Below are positions 47,325 to 57,714 of a stretch of DNA of 64,000 nucleotides, in pieces (positions within the stretch are counted from its first letter, which is position 1; the number at the start of each line of letters is the position of its first letter). This DNA is from Propionibacteriaceae bacterium (lineage in GTDB: Bacteria > Actinomycetota > Actinomycetes > Propionibacteriales > Propionibacteriaceae). The DNA is taken from NCBI GenBank assembly GCA_031285845.1, contig JAITVK010000017.1, forward strand, positions 1 through 64,000. Direction: 5' to 3'. Under the pieces are notes generated by a model. The model was not told where the DNA came from. It was given only the letters and a program-made list of their open reading frames with translations, and did not search any database. The position numbers were made by a program, and so were the translations under genes.

Positions 47325-48172
47325 TCGACCTCGAACTCGACCACCGGATTGAAACGGGCCCGGCGCACGCTACGGCGCAGCACCGCCAGCAACCGTGGAC
47401 CGACCACCACCAGCAGGACGGCGTTGGTGATCGCTCGGCCGGTGTCCCACACCGCCGTCGACGTCAACAATGTGTACCACCCGAAGCGCCCCAGATTGTC
47501 CAGCAACCCCGCCCCAGGAACGTACGACAGGCTCGGATCGGATCCCATCTCGGGCCCGGTCAGGAAAGGCCAGAACCACAGGTTCATGATCGCGCCGAAG
47601 AGGTACGCCGACACCACACCGTACGCGACGAGCATGGCGACCTCCCAGCGCCCACGAATCAGGCGGGAGCCCACCCGCTGCGGCAGCAAGCCAGCACCCA
47701 TGCCGAGCCAGGCCGACGCCATCATCTGAAACGGCATCCACGGTCCGACCCCGGCTGTCAACAAGGCTGACACGAACAGCGAGGTGCAGCCCAACACGAA
47801 CCCGAAACCGGGCCCGAACACCCGGCCGGCCAAGATGAGCAAAAAGAAGACCGTCTCAACGCCACCGGTCCCAGCCCCCAAAGGTCGCAAAGCGGCGTTG
47901 ACAGCGCTCAACACGCCCAGGATGGCCAACGCTTTGGCGTCGATCCCCCGCTCGGCGATCTGCGCCAACACCAACAGGACCAACACGGGCAGTAGCACGA
48001 CGAAAGCAAACGGCGTGGTGATGGCCGAGGTGTCCTCGGTGGCAGGGATCAACAGCGGCCAAGCGAACATGCCAAGTCCTGCCACCGTGACCACGCCCAA
48101 CAGACCAGCCGATTTCCACCCCAAACGAATCGGGTTGGTGTCAACCTGCGAATTCACCAGCGGCGACCTCAT
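47285..48172 (-). CDS. ECF transporter S component, probably cobalamin
   Basis: This 295-residue membrane protein has about seven helices and the phrase LGVLSAVNAALRPLGAGTGGVETVFFLLILAGRVFGPGFGFVLG, characteristic of ECF S components. It binds the vitamin and topples in the membrane for import. Cobalamin is inferred from the riboswitch upstream of the operon and the intrinsic-factor-like protein. ATG 48172 overlaps the ATPase stop (ATGA), the pattern used throughout the operon. It is the last gene. Confidence 0.87.
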   Translation of the reverse strand: MRSPLVNSQVDTNPIRLGWKSAGLLGVVTVAGLGMFAWPLLIPATEDTSAITTPFAFVVLLPVLVLLVLAQIAERGIDAKALAILGVLSAVNAALRPLGAGTGGVETVFFLLILAGRVFGPGFGFVLGCTSLFVSALLTAGVGPWMPFQMMASAWLGMGAGLLPQRVGSRLIRGRWEVAMLVAYGVVSAYLFGAIMNLWFWPFLTGPEMGSDPSLSYVPGAGLLDNLGRFGWYTLLTSTAVWDTGRAITNAVLLVVVGPRLLAVLRRSVRRARFNPVVEFEVDQTSLESVGSPRP

Positions 48173-49860
48173 GACTGGCCCCACCCGCTTGGTCGGCCTG
48201 CCACCACCTGGCCCTCCAGCGCTTCGACCACCTGATACGGGGTCAGCCAACGCTGCGGATACAGCACTTTGGCCACTTGTGAGGCGAACAGCGCCGAGGT
48301 CCCCAACACCTGCTCCGCCGTGCCTGCTTGAATGACTTGGCCTTGGGCCATGACAAGGATCTGATCGGCCACGACGGCGGCGAATTCGACGTCGTGAGTC
48401 ACCATCAGAACGACCCGTCCTTGACGAGCCACGTCTGTCAGAATTCTCGCCAGGCTGGTTTTGGCCGGGTAATCCAGACCGCGGGTCGGTTCGTCGAGCA
48501 GGATCACCGCCGGATCCCCGGTCAGTTGGATCGCCAACACCAGGCACAGTTTCTGACCTTCGGACAGGTCACGAGGATGGATCACCGGGTCGATCCCGGG
48601 CGCGAGACGATCCAGCAATCCTTGACAGCTGCCCGACGGAACACCGGCTTGATGGTCAGCCGCGTCGCACTCAGCCTGGACACTGTCCAGATAGAGCAGA
48701 TCGGCCGCGCTTTGTGGCACCAGCCGGATGACTCGACGAATCTCACGCGGTTTGGCGGTCGACCACAACCGACCATCGACACTGAATCGGCCACCCTGAA
48801 TCGGGACCACACCGGTCAGCGCCCACAGCAAGGAGGATTTCCCCGAACCGTTGCGACCCATCACGACCGTCACCATCCCCGGTTCGCACCGCAGGTCGAC
48901 GCCGTCCAAGGCCATCACGGAGCCGTAATTCAACCGAATCGACGCCACATCCAACCCCTGCCCCACCCCGGCGACGCGGGCCGTCGACTGGCTCGCCGGA
49001 TCACAGCCCTCGGATCGAGGCAGTCGATCGTACGAGGCCGGATCAGCCTTCTCCAGTCGGGTTCGAAGTGGACCGGCCCAGCCCCGGGCCTCCCGCACGG
49101 TCAACGGAACACCGGGCATTCCGACGGCCCGACCCAGCTCGACCACTGGAGGAATCAGCGAGCTGGTGGCCATGATCTCGCGCGGGGACGCCAGACGAAC
49201 CGTACCATCACCGCGCAGGGCGAGCATCGCGTCGGCGTACCCCACGACCCGCTCCAGTCGGTGCTCGGCCACCACCACGGTCAGTCCGAGGTCGTGGACC
49301 AGACGCAGCAAGGCGGCCAGGACCTCCTCCGATGAGACGGGGTCCAACGCCGAGGTCGGCTCGTCCAACACCAGGACTCGCACCCCAGCGGCCAACACTG
49401 ACCCGATGGCGACTCGCTGCTGCTGGCCACCGGACAGGGTGCGCAATGTTCGGCCACGCAACTCGGCCAACCCCAAGATGTCCAAGGTCTCTTCAACACG
49501 GGTACGCATCACCGGCGCGGCCACACCCATCTGTTCCATCGAATAGGCCAGTTCCTCTTCCACGGTGTCGGTGACGAACCCCGCCAGCGGATCCTGGGCT
49601 ACCATGCCGACCACCCCGCTCAGCTCACGCGGCGGATGGCTGGCGGTGTCCAGTCCATCGACCACGACCGATCCCGACATCATCCCGCCAGTGAAATGTG
49701 GAACATGCCCGTTGACAGCGCCCAACAGTGTGGTCTTGCCCGACCCGGTCCGTCCACTGACGAGGACCAACTGTCCGTCCTCGATCGTGAAATCGACGTC
49801 ACGCAGAACCGGGGCCGACTGCTCGCGGTACCGCAGCCAGACATGATGGAACTCGATCAT
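48169..49860 (-). CDS. ECF transporter dual ATP-binding protein
   Basis: The 563-residue protein carries two fused CbiO/EcfA-type ATPase domains. Domain 1 has GRTGSGKTTLLG, LSGGQQQRVAIGS and LVLDEPTSALD. Domain 2 has GRNGSGKSSLLW, LSEGQKLCLVLAI and ILLDEPTRGLD. The second signature motif is altered (LSEGQ). It energises the S and T subunits. Start and stop overlap both neighbours by 4 nt. Confidence 0.94.
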   Translation of the reverse strand: MIEFHHVWLRYREQSAPVLRDVDFTIEDGQLVLVSGRTGSGKTTLLGAVNGHVPHFTGGMMSGSVVVDGLDTASHPPRELSGVVGMVAQDPLAGFVTDTVEEELAYSMEQMGVAAPVMRTRVEETLDILGLAELRGRTLRTLSGGQQQRVAIGSVLAAGVRVLVLDEPTSALDPVSSEEVLAALLRLVHDLGLTVVVAEHRLERVVGYADAMLALRGDGTVRLASPREIMATSSLIPPVVELGRAVGMPGVPLTVREARGWAGPLRTRLEKADPASYDRLPRSEGCDPASQSTARVAGVGQGLDVASIRLNYGSVMALDGVDLRCEPGMVTVVMGRNGSGKSSLLWALTGVVPIQGGRFSVDGRLWSTAKPREIRRVIRLVPQSAADLLYLDSVQAECDAADHQAGVPSGSCQGLLDRLAPGIDPVIHPRDLSEGQKLCLVLAIQLTGDPAVILLDEPTRGLDYPAKTSLARILTDVARQGRVVLMVTHDVEFAAVVADQILVMAQGQVIQAGTAEQVLGTSALFASQVAKVLYPQRWLTPYQVVEALEGQVVAGRPSGWGQS

Positions 49861-51074
49861 GACGCCTCCTCTGCCCGAATCAACGCCGTGTAACGCTGGG
49901 CAGAACTCAGATCAGTCGAGCCGACTTCTGTGGAGATGGTTGGTCTAAGCACGGCGCTTGACGGCGTGGCAGTCGCGTGTGCTGCGCTTGTCACAGTCGT
50001 CGCCGCCATCACCGGCGTCGGCGCGATCACGACCGGGGCGAGCAGGAGCAGCACCGCGCCGAGGCCGACCAGACTGACCTGGGGCCAGCCCAGCGGCTCA
50101 GCTGCAGGAAAGGCCGCGACAGGCCAGACGACGTCCACCACCATCATGGCGGCAGCCGACACCACCGCCGTCGCACACATCCAGGCCTCGCGACTTCCGA
50201 ATCGATCCGGGCGGTAGCGAGTACGTTTGACTCTCAGTCCGAGCCAGCGCAGCCCGACGACGGCGACGACCAGGCCCGTCACGACCATCGGCAGTCCCAT
50301 CCACCACGGCGTGCGCCCAGTGTCCAGCAGACCGTACGCCCCCACGCACAAAGCCAGAGTGGCAGCCAGGATCATGACTGAGCTCGCCCGACGCACCGCC
50401 GGGCGGACCAGCGAGGATCGCCCGTAGCCACGCGAATCCATCGCCCCGGCGAGCAACAAGGAGCGATCCAGCCCATCCGAGAGCACAGGCATCGCGACGG
50501 TACGAATCAGATGGGTTCCCCGGCCTGCCTCAGCCCGCAACTGCCGGGCCCGACGTACCCTGACGACTGACTCGGCCAGTTGGGGAAAAACAGTCAATGC
50601 GATGATGACCACAGTGCCCCATTCGTACAACGCAGCCGGGACCGCAGCCAACAGACGCTTCGGATTGGCCAGCGCGTTGGCGGCTCCCACGGCCAACACC
50701 ATCGCGGCCAATTGAACTCCGGATTGGAGAGCCGACATCACCGCCTCTGCGCTGACCGGCCCGAACAGGGTCACCGCAGAAAACACTCCCGGCAAACGCC
50801 ACTGGGGAAGCCAGAGCACCACCGTGGAGCCCTTGGCCCCGAACAGGATGCGAAAGCCGAGCCGCAGCACCACGATCAGGAGGCCCAACCAGACGTAGAG
50901 TCGAAAGGCTCTGGCCCATGGCGCGTCAGTTCGTGACCACACCACGGTGAAGGCGATGACCGCGATCAACACTGCGAGCAGAACCAGATTGGTGGTTCGC
51001 GACGCCACCACCGCGCAGCCGAGCGCCCAAGCCCACCATGCCCCCGGATGCAAACCGCGCGTACGGTTGGTCAC
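49857..51074 (-). CDS. ECF transporter T component (EcfT/CbiQ family)
   Basis: A 405-residue membrane protein. LRLGFRILFG follows the second helix and RARQLRAEAGRGTHLIRTVAMPVLSDGLDRSLLLAGAMDSRGYG contains the two Ala-Arg-Gly-type coupling helices that contact the ATPases. The C-terminal ~130 residues extend past the usual length and have extra helices. GTG 51074 overlaps the upstream stop (GTGA); GTG 51104 is an alternative. Confidence 0.9.
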   Translation of the reverse strand: MTNRTRGLHPGAWWAWALGCAVVASRTTNLVLLAVLIAVIAFTVVWSRTDAPWARAFRLYVWLGLLIVVLRLGFRILFGAKGSTVVLWLPQWRLPGVFSAVTLFGPVSAEAVMSALQSGVQLAAMVLAVGAANALANPKRLLAAVPAALYEWGTVVIIALTVFPQLAESVVRVRRARQLRAEAGRGTHLIRTVAMPVLSDGLDRSLLLAGAMDSRGYGRSSLVRPAVRRASSVMILAATLALCVGAYGLLDTGRTPWWMGLPMVVTGLVVAVVGLRWLGLRVKRTRYRPDRFGSREAWMCATAVVSAAAMMVVDVVWPVAAFPAAEPLGWPQVSLVGLGAVLLLLAPVVIAPTPVMAATTVTSAAHATATPSSAVLRPTISTEVGSTDLSSAQRYTALIRAEEAS

Positions 51075-51997
51075 GACGAGACGGCCCGCCGTTTGCGCCA
51101 CCACCAGGCCCCGCCCGCGCCACCAGCCAACGCGACGATGAGGACCAATCCGAGGATGAACTGCCAGGACGGGCCCTGGGTCATGGTCGCCACCGACGCG
51201 GAGGTGGGCGTGGCTTGCGCCGACGGCTCGGCGCTCGATGAGCTCGTCACCTGGGCGCTGCTGGACGCCGACGCAGTGGCCGAGGTCGTGGCCGGATCCG
51301 GTGTCGCGCTAGGGTCAGCAGTCGGCTGGGTCAACACCGGGGCCACCGGCCGGCTCGTGGCATCGCCTGGCGCTGTCGCGACGCTATTCGGCGCGCCTTG
51401 GGCCGCCGGAGGTTCAGGCGCCGGGGCCGGAGCAGGCGCGGGAGCCGGCGCAGGTGGCGCGGGAACTTCCCACACCACCGGAGCGGCGCCAGGAGGGGTG
51501 TTCGAGCCGATTGAGAACGACCAGCCCTCATAGGATCCGAAAACCACGCTGCGGCTGGACGCGCCTTGGGAGGCGTACGACCAGGAGCCGCCGGCGGCGG
51601 CTGTCCAGTAGCTCCAATAGGCAGTGACCGGAGGAGTGGAGACACACTGCTCCTGATAGGCCTGCCCGTTGGCGAGGGTGATGGTCTGATCAGCCGAGGG
51701 CGATCCTGCCAGACGACAGACGAAACTCGAACCGTCATGACTGGTCCCTTGGACCGACACACCGGCGGCGACCAACGCGTCCCACCCGGTTGCACCGGAG
51801 GGCAAATCGCTGGCGCAGTACTGATTCACGCCGCCGCCGAGCCGACCGAAGTCGATCACGATTGTGACCGCGTTGGTGTCAGCTCCAGTGCATGGGCCGC
51901 CACGTCCGCTGGTGTGGGCCGCCGGAGCGGAGGGCATCATCCAGGCCAAGCTGGCGACGAGACTGATCGCCGCCAGCGCCGCTGTGGTTCGTTTCAC
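51071..51997 (-). CDS. Membrane-anchored surface protein of the cobalamin ECF operon (DUF4430-like)
   Basis: This 308-residue precursor has a signal peptide (MKRTTAALAAISLVASLAWM) and a DUF4430-like domain of about 130 residues (ATGWDALVAAGVSVQGTSHDGSSFVCRLAG; YWSYWTAAAGGSWSYASQGASS). A Pro/Ala and Ser/Thr linker (~170-275), one C-terminal helix (FILGLVLIVALAGGAGGAWWW) and a basic tail follow. DUF4430 is the C-terminal domain of animal transcobalamins. It probably binds or hands over the vitamin. It overlaps both neighbours by 4 nt. Confidence 0.82.
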   Translation of the reverse strand: MKRTTAALAAISLVASLAWMMPSAPAAHTSGRGGPCTGADTNAVTIVIDFGRLGGGVNQYCASDLPSGATGWDALVAAGVSVQGTSHDGSSFVCRLAGSPSADQTITLANGQAYQEQCVSTPPVTAYWSYWTAAAGGSWSYASQGASSRSVVFGSYEGWSFSIGSNTPPGAAPVVWEVPAPPAPAPAPAPAPAPEPPAAQGAPNSVATAPGDATSRPVAPVLTQPTADPSATPDPATTSATASASSSAQVTSSSSAEPSAQATPTSASVATMTQGPSWQFILGLVLIVALAGGAGGAWWWRKRRAVSS

Positions 51998-53814
51998 CGG
52001 TTCAGCCCGAGCCGGGCGACTCCGACCGCAGCCAGACTGAGCGCCAGTCCGGCCAGCAGAATCATCCAGCTGTTGTCAGCCACGACACCGCCAGTGGCGG
52101 CCGTCGCGCCCTTTCCAGTGGTCGATCCGGGCGCGACCCCCGTCGACGAGTTCGACTGGTCGGAGCCGGAGTTGGCTGGCGGATCGGTCACCACCGGACC
52201 GGAGTCGGATGAGCAGCTCGGCGCGGTCACACCAGCAGCCGCGCCCTGAGCGGTCAGATTGCCCATACGCGCACCGCCGAGCCCCAACACCGCCTGAACG
52301 GTCGCGCGCAACGACATCGTCGTCATCGAATCGTCCAGTCCGCGGGCGGTGATCGCCGCGAAACTGGATTGGTCGAAAGCGACCACACCGAGATTGGCAG
52401 AGGTCAGCGTGGTCGGATGCGCGGCCAACGTGTCACAACCGACCTGCAACCCACCGATGAATCCAGCCGCTTTGGCGGTCGGGTCGCTCCGCCTTGGCGA
52501 CAGACTTTGAGCGACCAGCCCTGTGCTGTTCGAATTCAGAATGCCCATCGAAGCGAATCCGCCGGAGGCGTCCTGCTTCGACTCCAGCCACTGATTGGCC
52601 AGATTGGCGATCGGATCGGCGATCGGCTGACCGGCGGCGATTAGAGCCTGAGCAGCCAAAGCGGTGGTGTCGATGTCAGGATTGGCGCAACCCGGCGTCC
52701 AGCCGAAGGAGAAGGCGTCGGGCGAGCCCTGCTCGTCGCACCGTTGACCATCGCGCAGCCACAGCGACGCGGTCAGCGGGATGCCACCGGTGGTCCTGGC
52801 CAAAGCCAGCATGGCGTACGAATGAACGAAAGCGGTGTCGGTGCCCGTGGCGCCGAAGGACCCATCGGCGTTCAGAGCTGATCGCAGGTCGCCCACCAGG
52901 TCACGAGCACCAGCCGTGGTCGGGAACGCCGTCGGGTCGACCCCGGCGACTTCGAGAGCGAAGACCATCTTCGCCACCGCTGGCCACTTGGTCCCGATCT
53001 CGGCTTTCGAACCGATGTAGGCCTCGTCGGAGGCGCGCAGCTTGGCGGCGGTGGCGCTGATCTGGTCGCCCGCCACACCGGTGGAAGCCAAACCGATCAG
53101 AGCGTCGATCGTCAATCCCCAATCCGGTCTGCCGTTGGCCTGAGCGACGTCGCCATGCGAAGCCAACTGGCTGGCGATCCACCAAGCACCAGCTTGGGCG
53201 TTGGGCGCGCCCGGTGTGGTTGTGCTCGTGGGAGGCACCACACTGGTGCCCGTGTTGGCCACGACCTCGGACAAGGTCGGCTTGGCGTGGCAGACACTGG
53301 GGTCGTCCATCTGGTCGGCGTACTTCGGATCATAGGCGAGCATCATGCAGTCCCAGGAGTCAAAGACTCGGAACAGGTAGGCCTGATCGGTCGACACTGG
53401 CGTGTCCCCAGCGCCGATGGAGGCGAAAGTCCAATCTTTGGCCGGCTGGCCAGCGGCGGTCCCGTCGACGGTGGACGTGTAGAGCCCCCAATAGCCTTCA
53501 GCGCCGTAGAGCTTGGCCGGATCGACGCCGTCGATCGTGGTGACGTAGCTCGTGGCCCCGCCCAGATCGAATCCGGCTTGAACGAACGCCGCCGCGACTG
53601 TGCCAGAAGCGCCTGGCGCGCAGCGGATGTCAATGTCAGACCCGTCCAGCGACTTGTCAACGACGACAGTCACCCCTTGACCGGGTTGACAGGCGGCCCC
53701 CACGACGGAGCCGGTCCCAGCCGACCACGCTTGGGGTGCGGTGACCAGGGAACTGGCCATGAGGGTGATCCCGACAGTCGCGATGAGGACTGCCTTCAAT
53801 GAACGATGACGCAC
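51994..53814 (-). CDS. Intrinsic-factor/transcobalamin-like surface protein
   Basis: The 606-residue precursor has a signal peptide and an N-terminal DUF4430-like domain (~40-165, with YWGLYTSTVDGTAAG). Next comes an alpha/alpha-toroid (~210-500) with repeats such as WGLTIDALIGLASTGV, FVHSYAMLALART, DIDTTALAAQALIAAG and ASGGFASMG. A Thr/Ser linker and a C-terminal helix (SWMILLAGLALSLAAVGVA) follow. Toroid plus DUF4430 is the layout of animal cobalamin binders, here in reversed order. It is the first gene after the cobalamin riboswitch. It probably captures B12 at the cell surface for the ECF transporter. Confidence 0.85.
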   Translation of the reverse strand: MRHRSLKAVLIATVGITLMASSLVTAPQAWSAGTGSVVGAACQPGQGVTVVVDKSLDGSDIDIRCAPGASGTVAAAFVQAGFDLGGATSYVTTIDGVDPAKLYGAEGYWGLYTSTVDGTAAGQPAKDWTFASIGAGDTPVSTDQAYLFRVFDSWDCMMLAYDPKYADQMDDPSVCHAKPTLSEVVANTGTSVVPPTSTTTPGAPNAQAGAWWIASQLASHGDVAQANGRPDWGLTIDALIGLASTGVAGDQISATAAKLRASDEAYIGSKAEIGTKWPAVAKMVFALEVAGVDPTAFPTTAGARDLVGDLRSALNADGSFGATGTDTAFVHSYAMLALARTTGGIPLTASLWLRDGQRCDEQGSPDAFSFGWTPGCANPDIDTTALAAQALIAAGQPIADPIANLANQWLESKQDASGGFASMGILNSNSTGLVAQSLSPRRSDPTAKAAGFIGGLQVGCDTLAAHPTTLTSANLGVVAFDQSSFAAITARGLDDSMTTMSLRATVQAVLGLGGARMGNLTAQGAAAGVTAPSCSSDSGPVVTDPPANSGSDQSNSSTGVAPGSTTGKGATAATGGVVADNSWMILLAGLALSLAAVGVARLGLNR

Positions 53815-53909
53815 GTGCCGTGCCTTTCTGTTGAGCGATCCGAGAGGAGGATATCAGCATGACACGAGGTCGGCTTCCCCTCCGTAGACCACGACGGATG
53901 GTTCGCTCC

Positions 53910-53998
53910 GTTTCAGGCAGGTGTTTGGACTCATTGGCTCGCAGCCAATCCACCATTGCGGGTCAGTGTCGGGGTTTGACCGACTTCTCCTGCATGAG
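53910..53998 (-). promoter_or_regulatory. Cobalamin riboswitch
   Basis: On the minus strand, in order: GCAGGAGAAGTCGGTCAAAC, then CTGACCCGCAA (53966-53956), then GCGAGCCAATGAGTCC with the B12-box GAGCCA, then ACCTGCC (53922-53916). GCAGG and CCTGC can pair to close the element. This matches the actinobacterial cobalamin aptamer order GGTGxxAxxCC, CTGACCCGCAA, GAGCC, ACCTGCC. It lies 95 nt before the first gene of the ECF operon, with a possible CGGA/TCCG expression hairpin between. Confidence 0.85.
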
Positions 53999-54054
53999 AC
54001 GGGATTCAGTTGTGACCCCACACTAGCACACAGGATCGTACGATCGACGACCAT

Positions 54055-55167
54055 TCAGATATCTGTTTGTCGCTCGCTCAACCGGCGACGAACTTCGCTG
54101 ATGGCGTGGTCAGTGGCAGTCAACGCGATCCGCACATGGTCGACCCCGCTGGGGCCGTAGAAGTCCCCCGGCGCGACGATGATTCCGTGACCGGCCAGCC
54201 ACTGGGCGGTCACCCGCCCCGGCTCGCCGCGCGTCGCCCACAGATACAAACCGGCCTGGGAATCGTCGACACGGAACCCTTGAGCCAACAGCGCGGTGGA
54301 CAACACCGCCCGGCGACGAAGATAGCGACGGCGCTGTTCCTCGACATGCACCTGGTCATCGAGCGCGGCACACATCGCCGCCTGAACCGGGGTCGACACC
54401 ATCATCCCCAGATGCTTGCGCAGCCCCAACAGACCCTGAACAACGCTCGGGTCGCCGACCACGAATCCGGCTCGGTATCCGGCCAAATTCGACCGCTTCG
54501 ACAAGGAGTACGCCGCCACCAGCCCGTCCAGAACTCCACCGTTGACCCTCGGATCCAACACCGACACCGGGTCGGCCTGCCACCCGAACTCGCCATAACA
54601 CTCGTCGGCGGCCAGGATCGCGCCGCGGGCGCGAGCGTAGTCGACCCAGGCCGCGAGCTGATCAGTCGTCATGACCGCGCCAGTCGGATTCGAGGGCGAG
54701 TTGATCCACACCAACCCCGGCTGAATAGACTCAACCTGATCCGGGGACGACGCCCGTACCACGCGTGCCCTCGCCATCAGCGCGCCGACTTCGTACGTCG
54801 GATAGGCCACGTCGGGAATCACCACAGTGTCGTCGGAACCGAGCCCGAGCAGTGTCGGCAACCAGCCGACCAACTCCTTGGTTCCGATCACGGGTAGCAC
54901 GCAAGCGTCCTCGACCTGTTCGGGGGCGGACCACCGCCGACGCACGTAGTCGATGATGGATTGGCGCAGCCGGGGCGTGCCCCACACCGTCGGATAGCCC
55001 GCGGCGTCACTGGCGTGGCTCAGCGCCCGTTGAATCACCGCTGGCGTAGGGTCGACCGGCGTCCCGACACTCAGGTCACAGACCCCGTCGGGATGGGAGT
55101 GCGCCAAAGCGATGTTGGACGCCAAGGTGTCCCAGGGGAAGTCAGGCAATTGCGGGATGTGAGACAT
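54055..55167 (-). CDS. dapC: Succinyldiaminopimelate aminotransferase (DapC type)
   Basis: This 370-residue fold-type I PLP enzyme acts in lysine/diaminopimelate synthesis, making N-succinyl-LL-DAP from the 2-amino-6-oxo precursor. WINSPSNPTGAV binds PLP, YSLSKRSNLAGYRAGF has the Schiff-base lysine, and ADECYGEF contacts the cofactor. The family and the fdxA neighbour fit the actinobacterial dapC. It follows fdxA by about 70 nt. Confidence 0.93.
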   Translation of the reverse strand: MSHIPQLPDFPWDTLASNIALAHSHPDGVCDLSVGTPVDPTPAVIQRALSHASDAAGYPTVWGTPRLRQSIIDYVRRRWSAPEQVEDACVLPVIGTKELVGWLPTLLGLGSDDTVVIPDVAYPTYEVGALMARARVVRASSPDQVESIQPGLVWINSPSNPTGAVMTTDQLAAWVDYARARGAILAADECYGEFGWQADPVSVLDPRVNGGVLDGLVAAYSLSKRSNLAGYRAGFVVGDPSVVQGLLGLRKHLGMMVSTPVQAAMCAALDDQVHVEEQRRRYLRRRAVLSTALLAQGFRVDDSQAGLYLWATRGEPGRVTAQWLAGHGIIVAPGDFYGPSGVDHVRIALTATDHAISEVRRRLSERQTDI

Positions 55168-55236
55168 GGCCCACCTTCAAAATAGGGGGTTCGCCCGATC
55201 CACACTGCCCGGCGAACTCCAGTCCAACTGGCGACT

Positions 55237-55557
55237 CTACTGGTTCTGCAACGGCAACGCGGAAATCAGCGGATGGTCGTGATCCTGCGGCCCGGCGACC
55301 GCCGCCCCACCTGGCGAGCCCAACTCGTTGAAGAACTCGGCGTTGATCTGAGCGTATTCAATCCACTGCGACGGAAGATCATCCTCGTAGAAGATGGCTT
55401 GCGTCGGGCACACGGGCTCGCAGGCCCCACAGTCGACGCATTCGTCGGGATTGATGTAGAGCGTCCGATTGCCTTCGTAGATGCAGTCGACCGGACACTC
55501 CTCCACACAGGCCTTGTCCTTGACATCGACACAAGGTTGAGCGATCACGTATGCCAC
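55237..55557 (-). CDS. fdxA: Ferredoxin (7Fe type)
   Basis: The 106-residue electron carrier begins MAYVIAQPCVDVKDKACVEECP and has a second cluster motif CVDCGACEPVCP, giving one [3Fe-4S] and one [4Fe-4S] cluster. AAAGGA precedes GTG 55557. Its electron partner is not evident. The fdxA-dapC order is widely conserved in actinobacteria. Confidence 0.95.
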   Translation of the reverse strand: MAYVIAQPCVDVKDKACVEECPVDCIYEGNRTLYINPDECVDCGACEPVCPTQAIFYEDDLPSQWIEYAQINAEFFNELGSPGGAAVAGPQDHDHPLISALPLQNQ

Positions 55558-55774
55558 GGGGGTCCTTTCCTCAGCGATAGTCGGATTGTACTCTTTCGTG
55601 ATCTTTCCTGGGTCTAGCGTCGGACTTCAGCCGTGAGCCCGGGCGCGGCACGAACCGGTCGCCGCCTGGAGACGTCGTGATGGTCGGGCAGGCAAAGTCG
55701 TCGCAGCCGATCACACGGAATCGGCGAGGCGAAACCGGGGTCGCCGCCGCCGGGATCGGTGGTCCGCTGGGCGA

Positions 55775-57556
<1,782 letters not shown>

Positions 57557-57573
57557 TCAGGTCAGGCCGAACT

Positions 57574-57603
57574 CCGCAGCGAGACGAGTGTCACTCGCTG
57601 CGG
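57574..57603 (-). terminator. Attenuator hairpin in the leuA leader
   Basis: A perfect 10-bp stem CCGCAGCGAG / CTCGCTGCGG with a 10-nt loop. The leader peptide's last codons and stop fall in the 5' arm and loop, so ribosome position on the Leu codons can decide whether it forms. No U-tract follows, so it may act as an intrinsic stop or by blocking initiation. Confidence 0.7.
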
Positions 57604-57638
57604 CAGCTAAGCAGCAACCGGCAGAACATGACTTTCAT
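57591..57638 (-). CDS. leuA leader peptide
   Basis: A 15-codon frame, MKVMFCRLLLSCRSE, with three consecutive leucine codons (TTG CTG CTT) at positions 8-10. It starts at ATG 57638 (a second ATG at 57641 is in frame) and ends at TGA 57591-57593, inside the attenuator hairpin, about 60 nt before leuA. No Shine-Dalgarno is visible. Position, leucine run and hairpin together fit classic leader-peptide attenuation of leucine genes. Confidence 0.65.
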   Translation of the reverse strand: MKVMFCRLLLSCRSE

Positions 57639-57714
57639 CATAGTACGACCGGTGGCCTGCGCGACCGTCTGGTCGAGGGATGAAGCGACCGACCTGTGAC
57701 CGAAGGCGGGTCAG

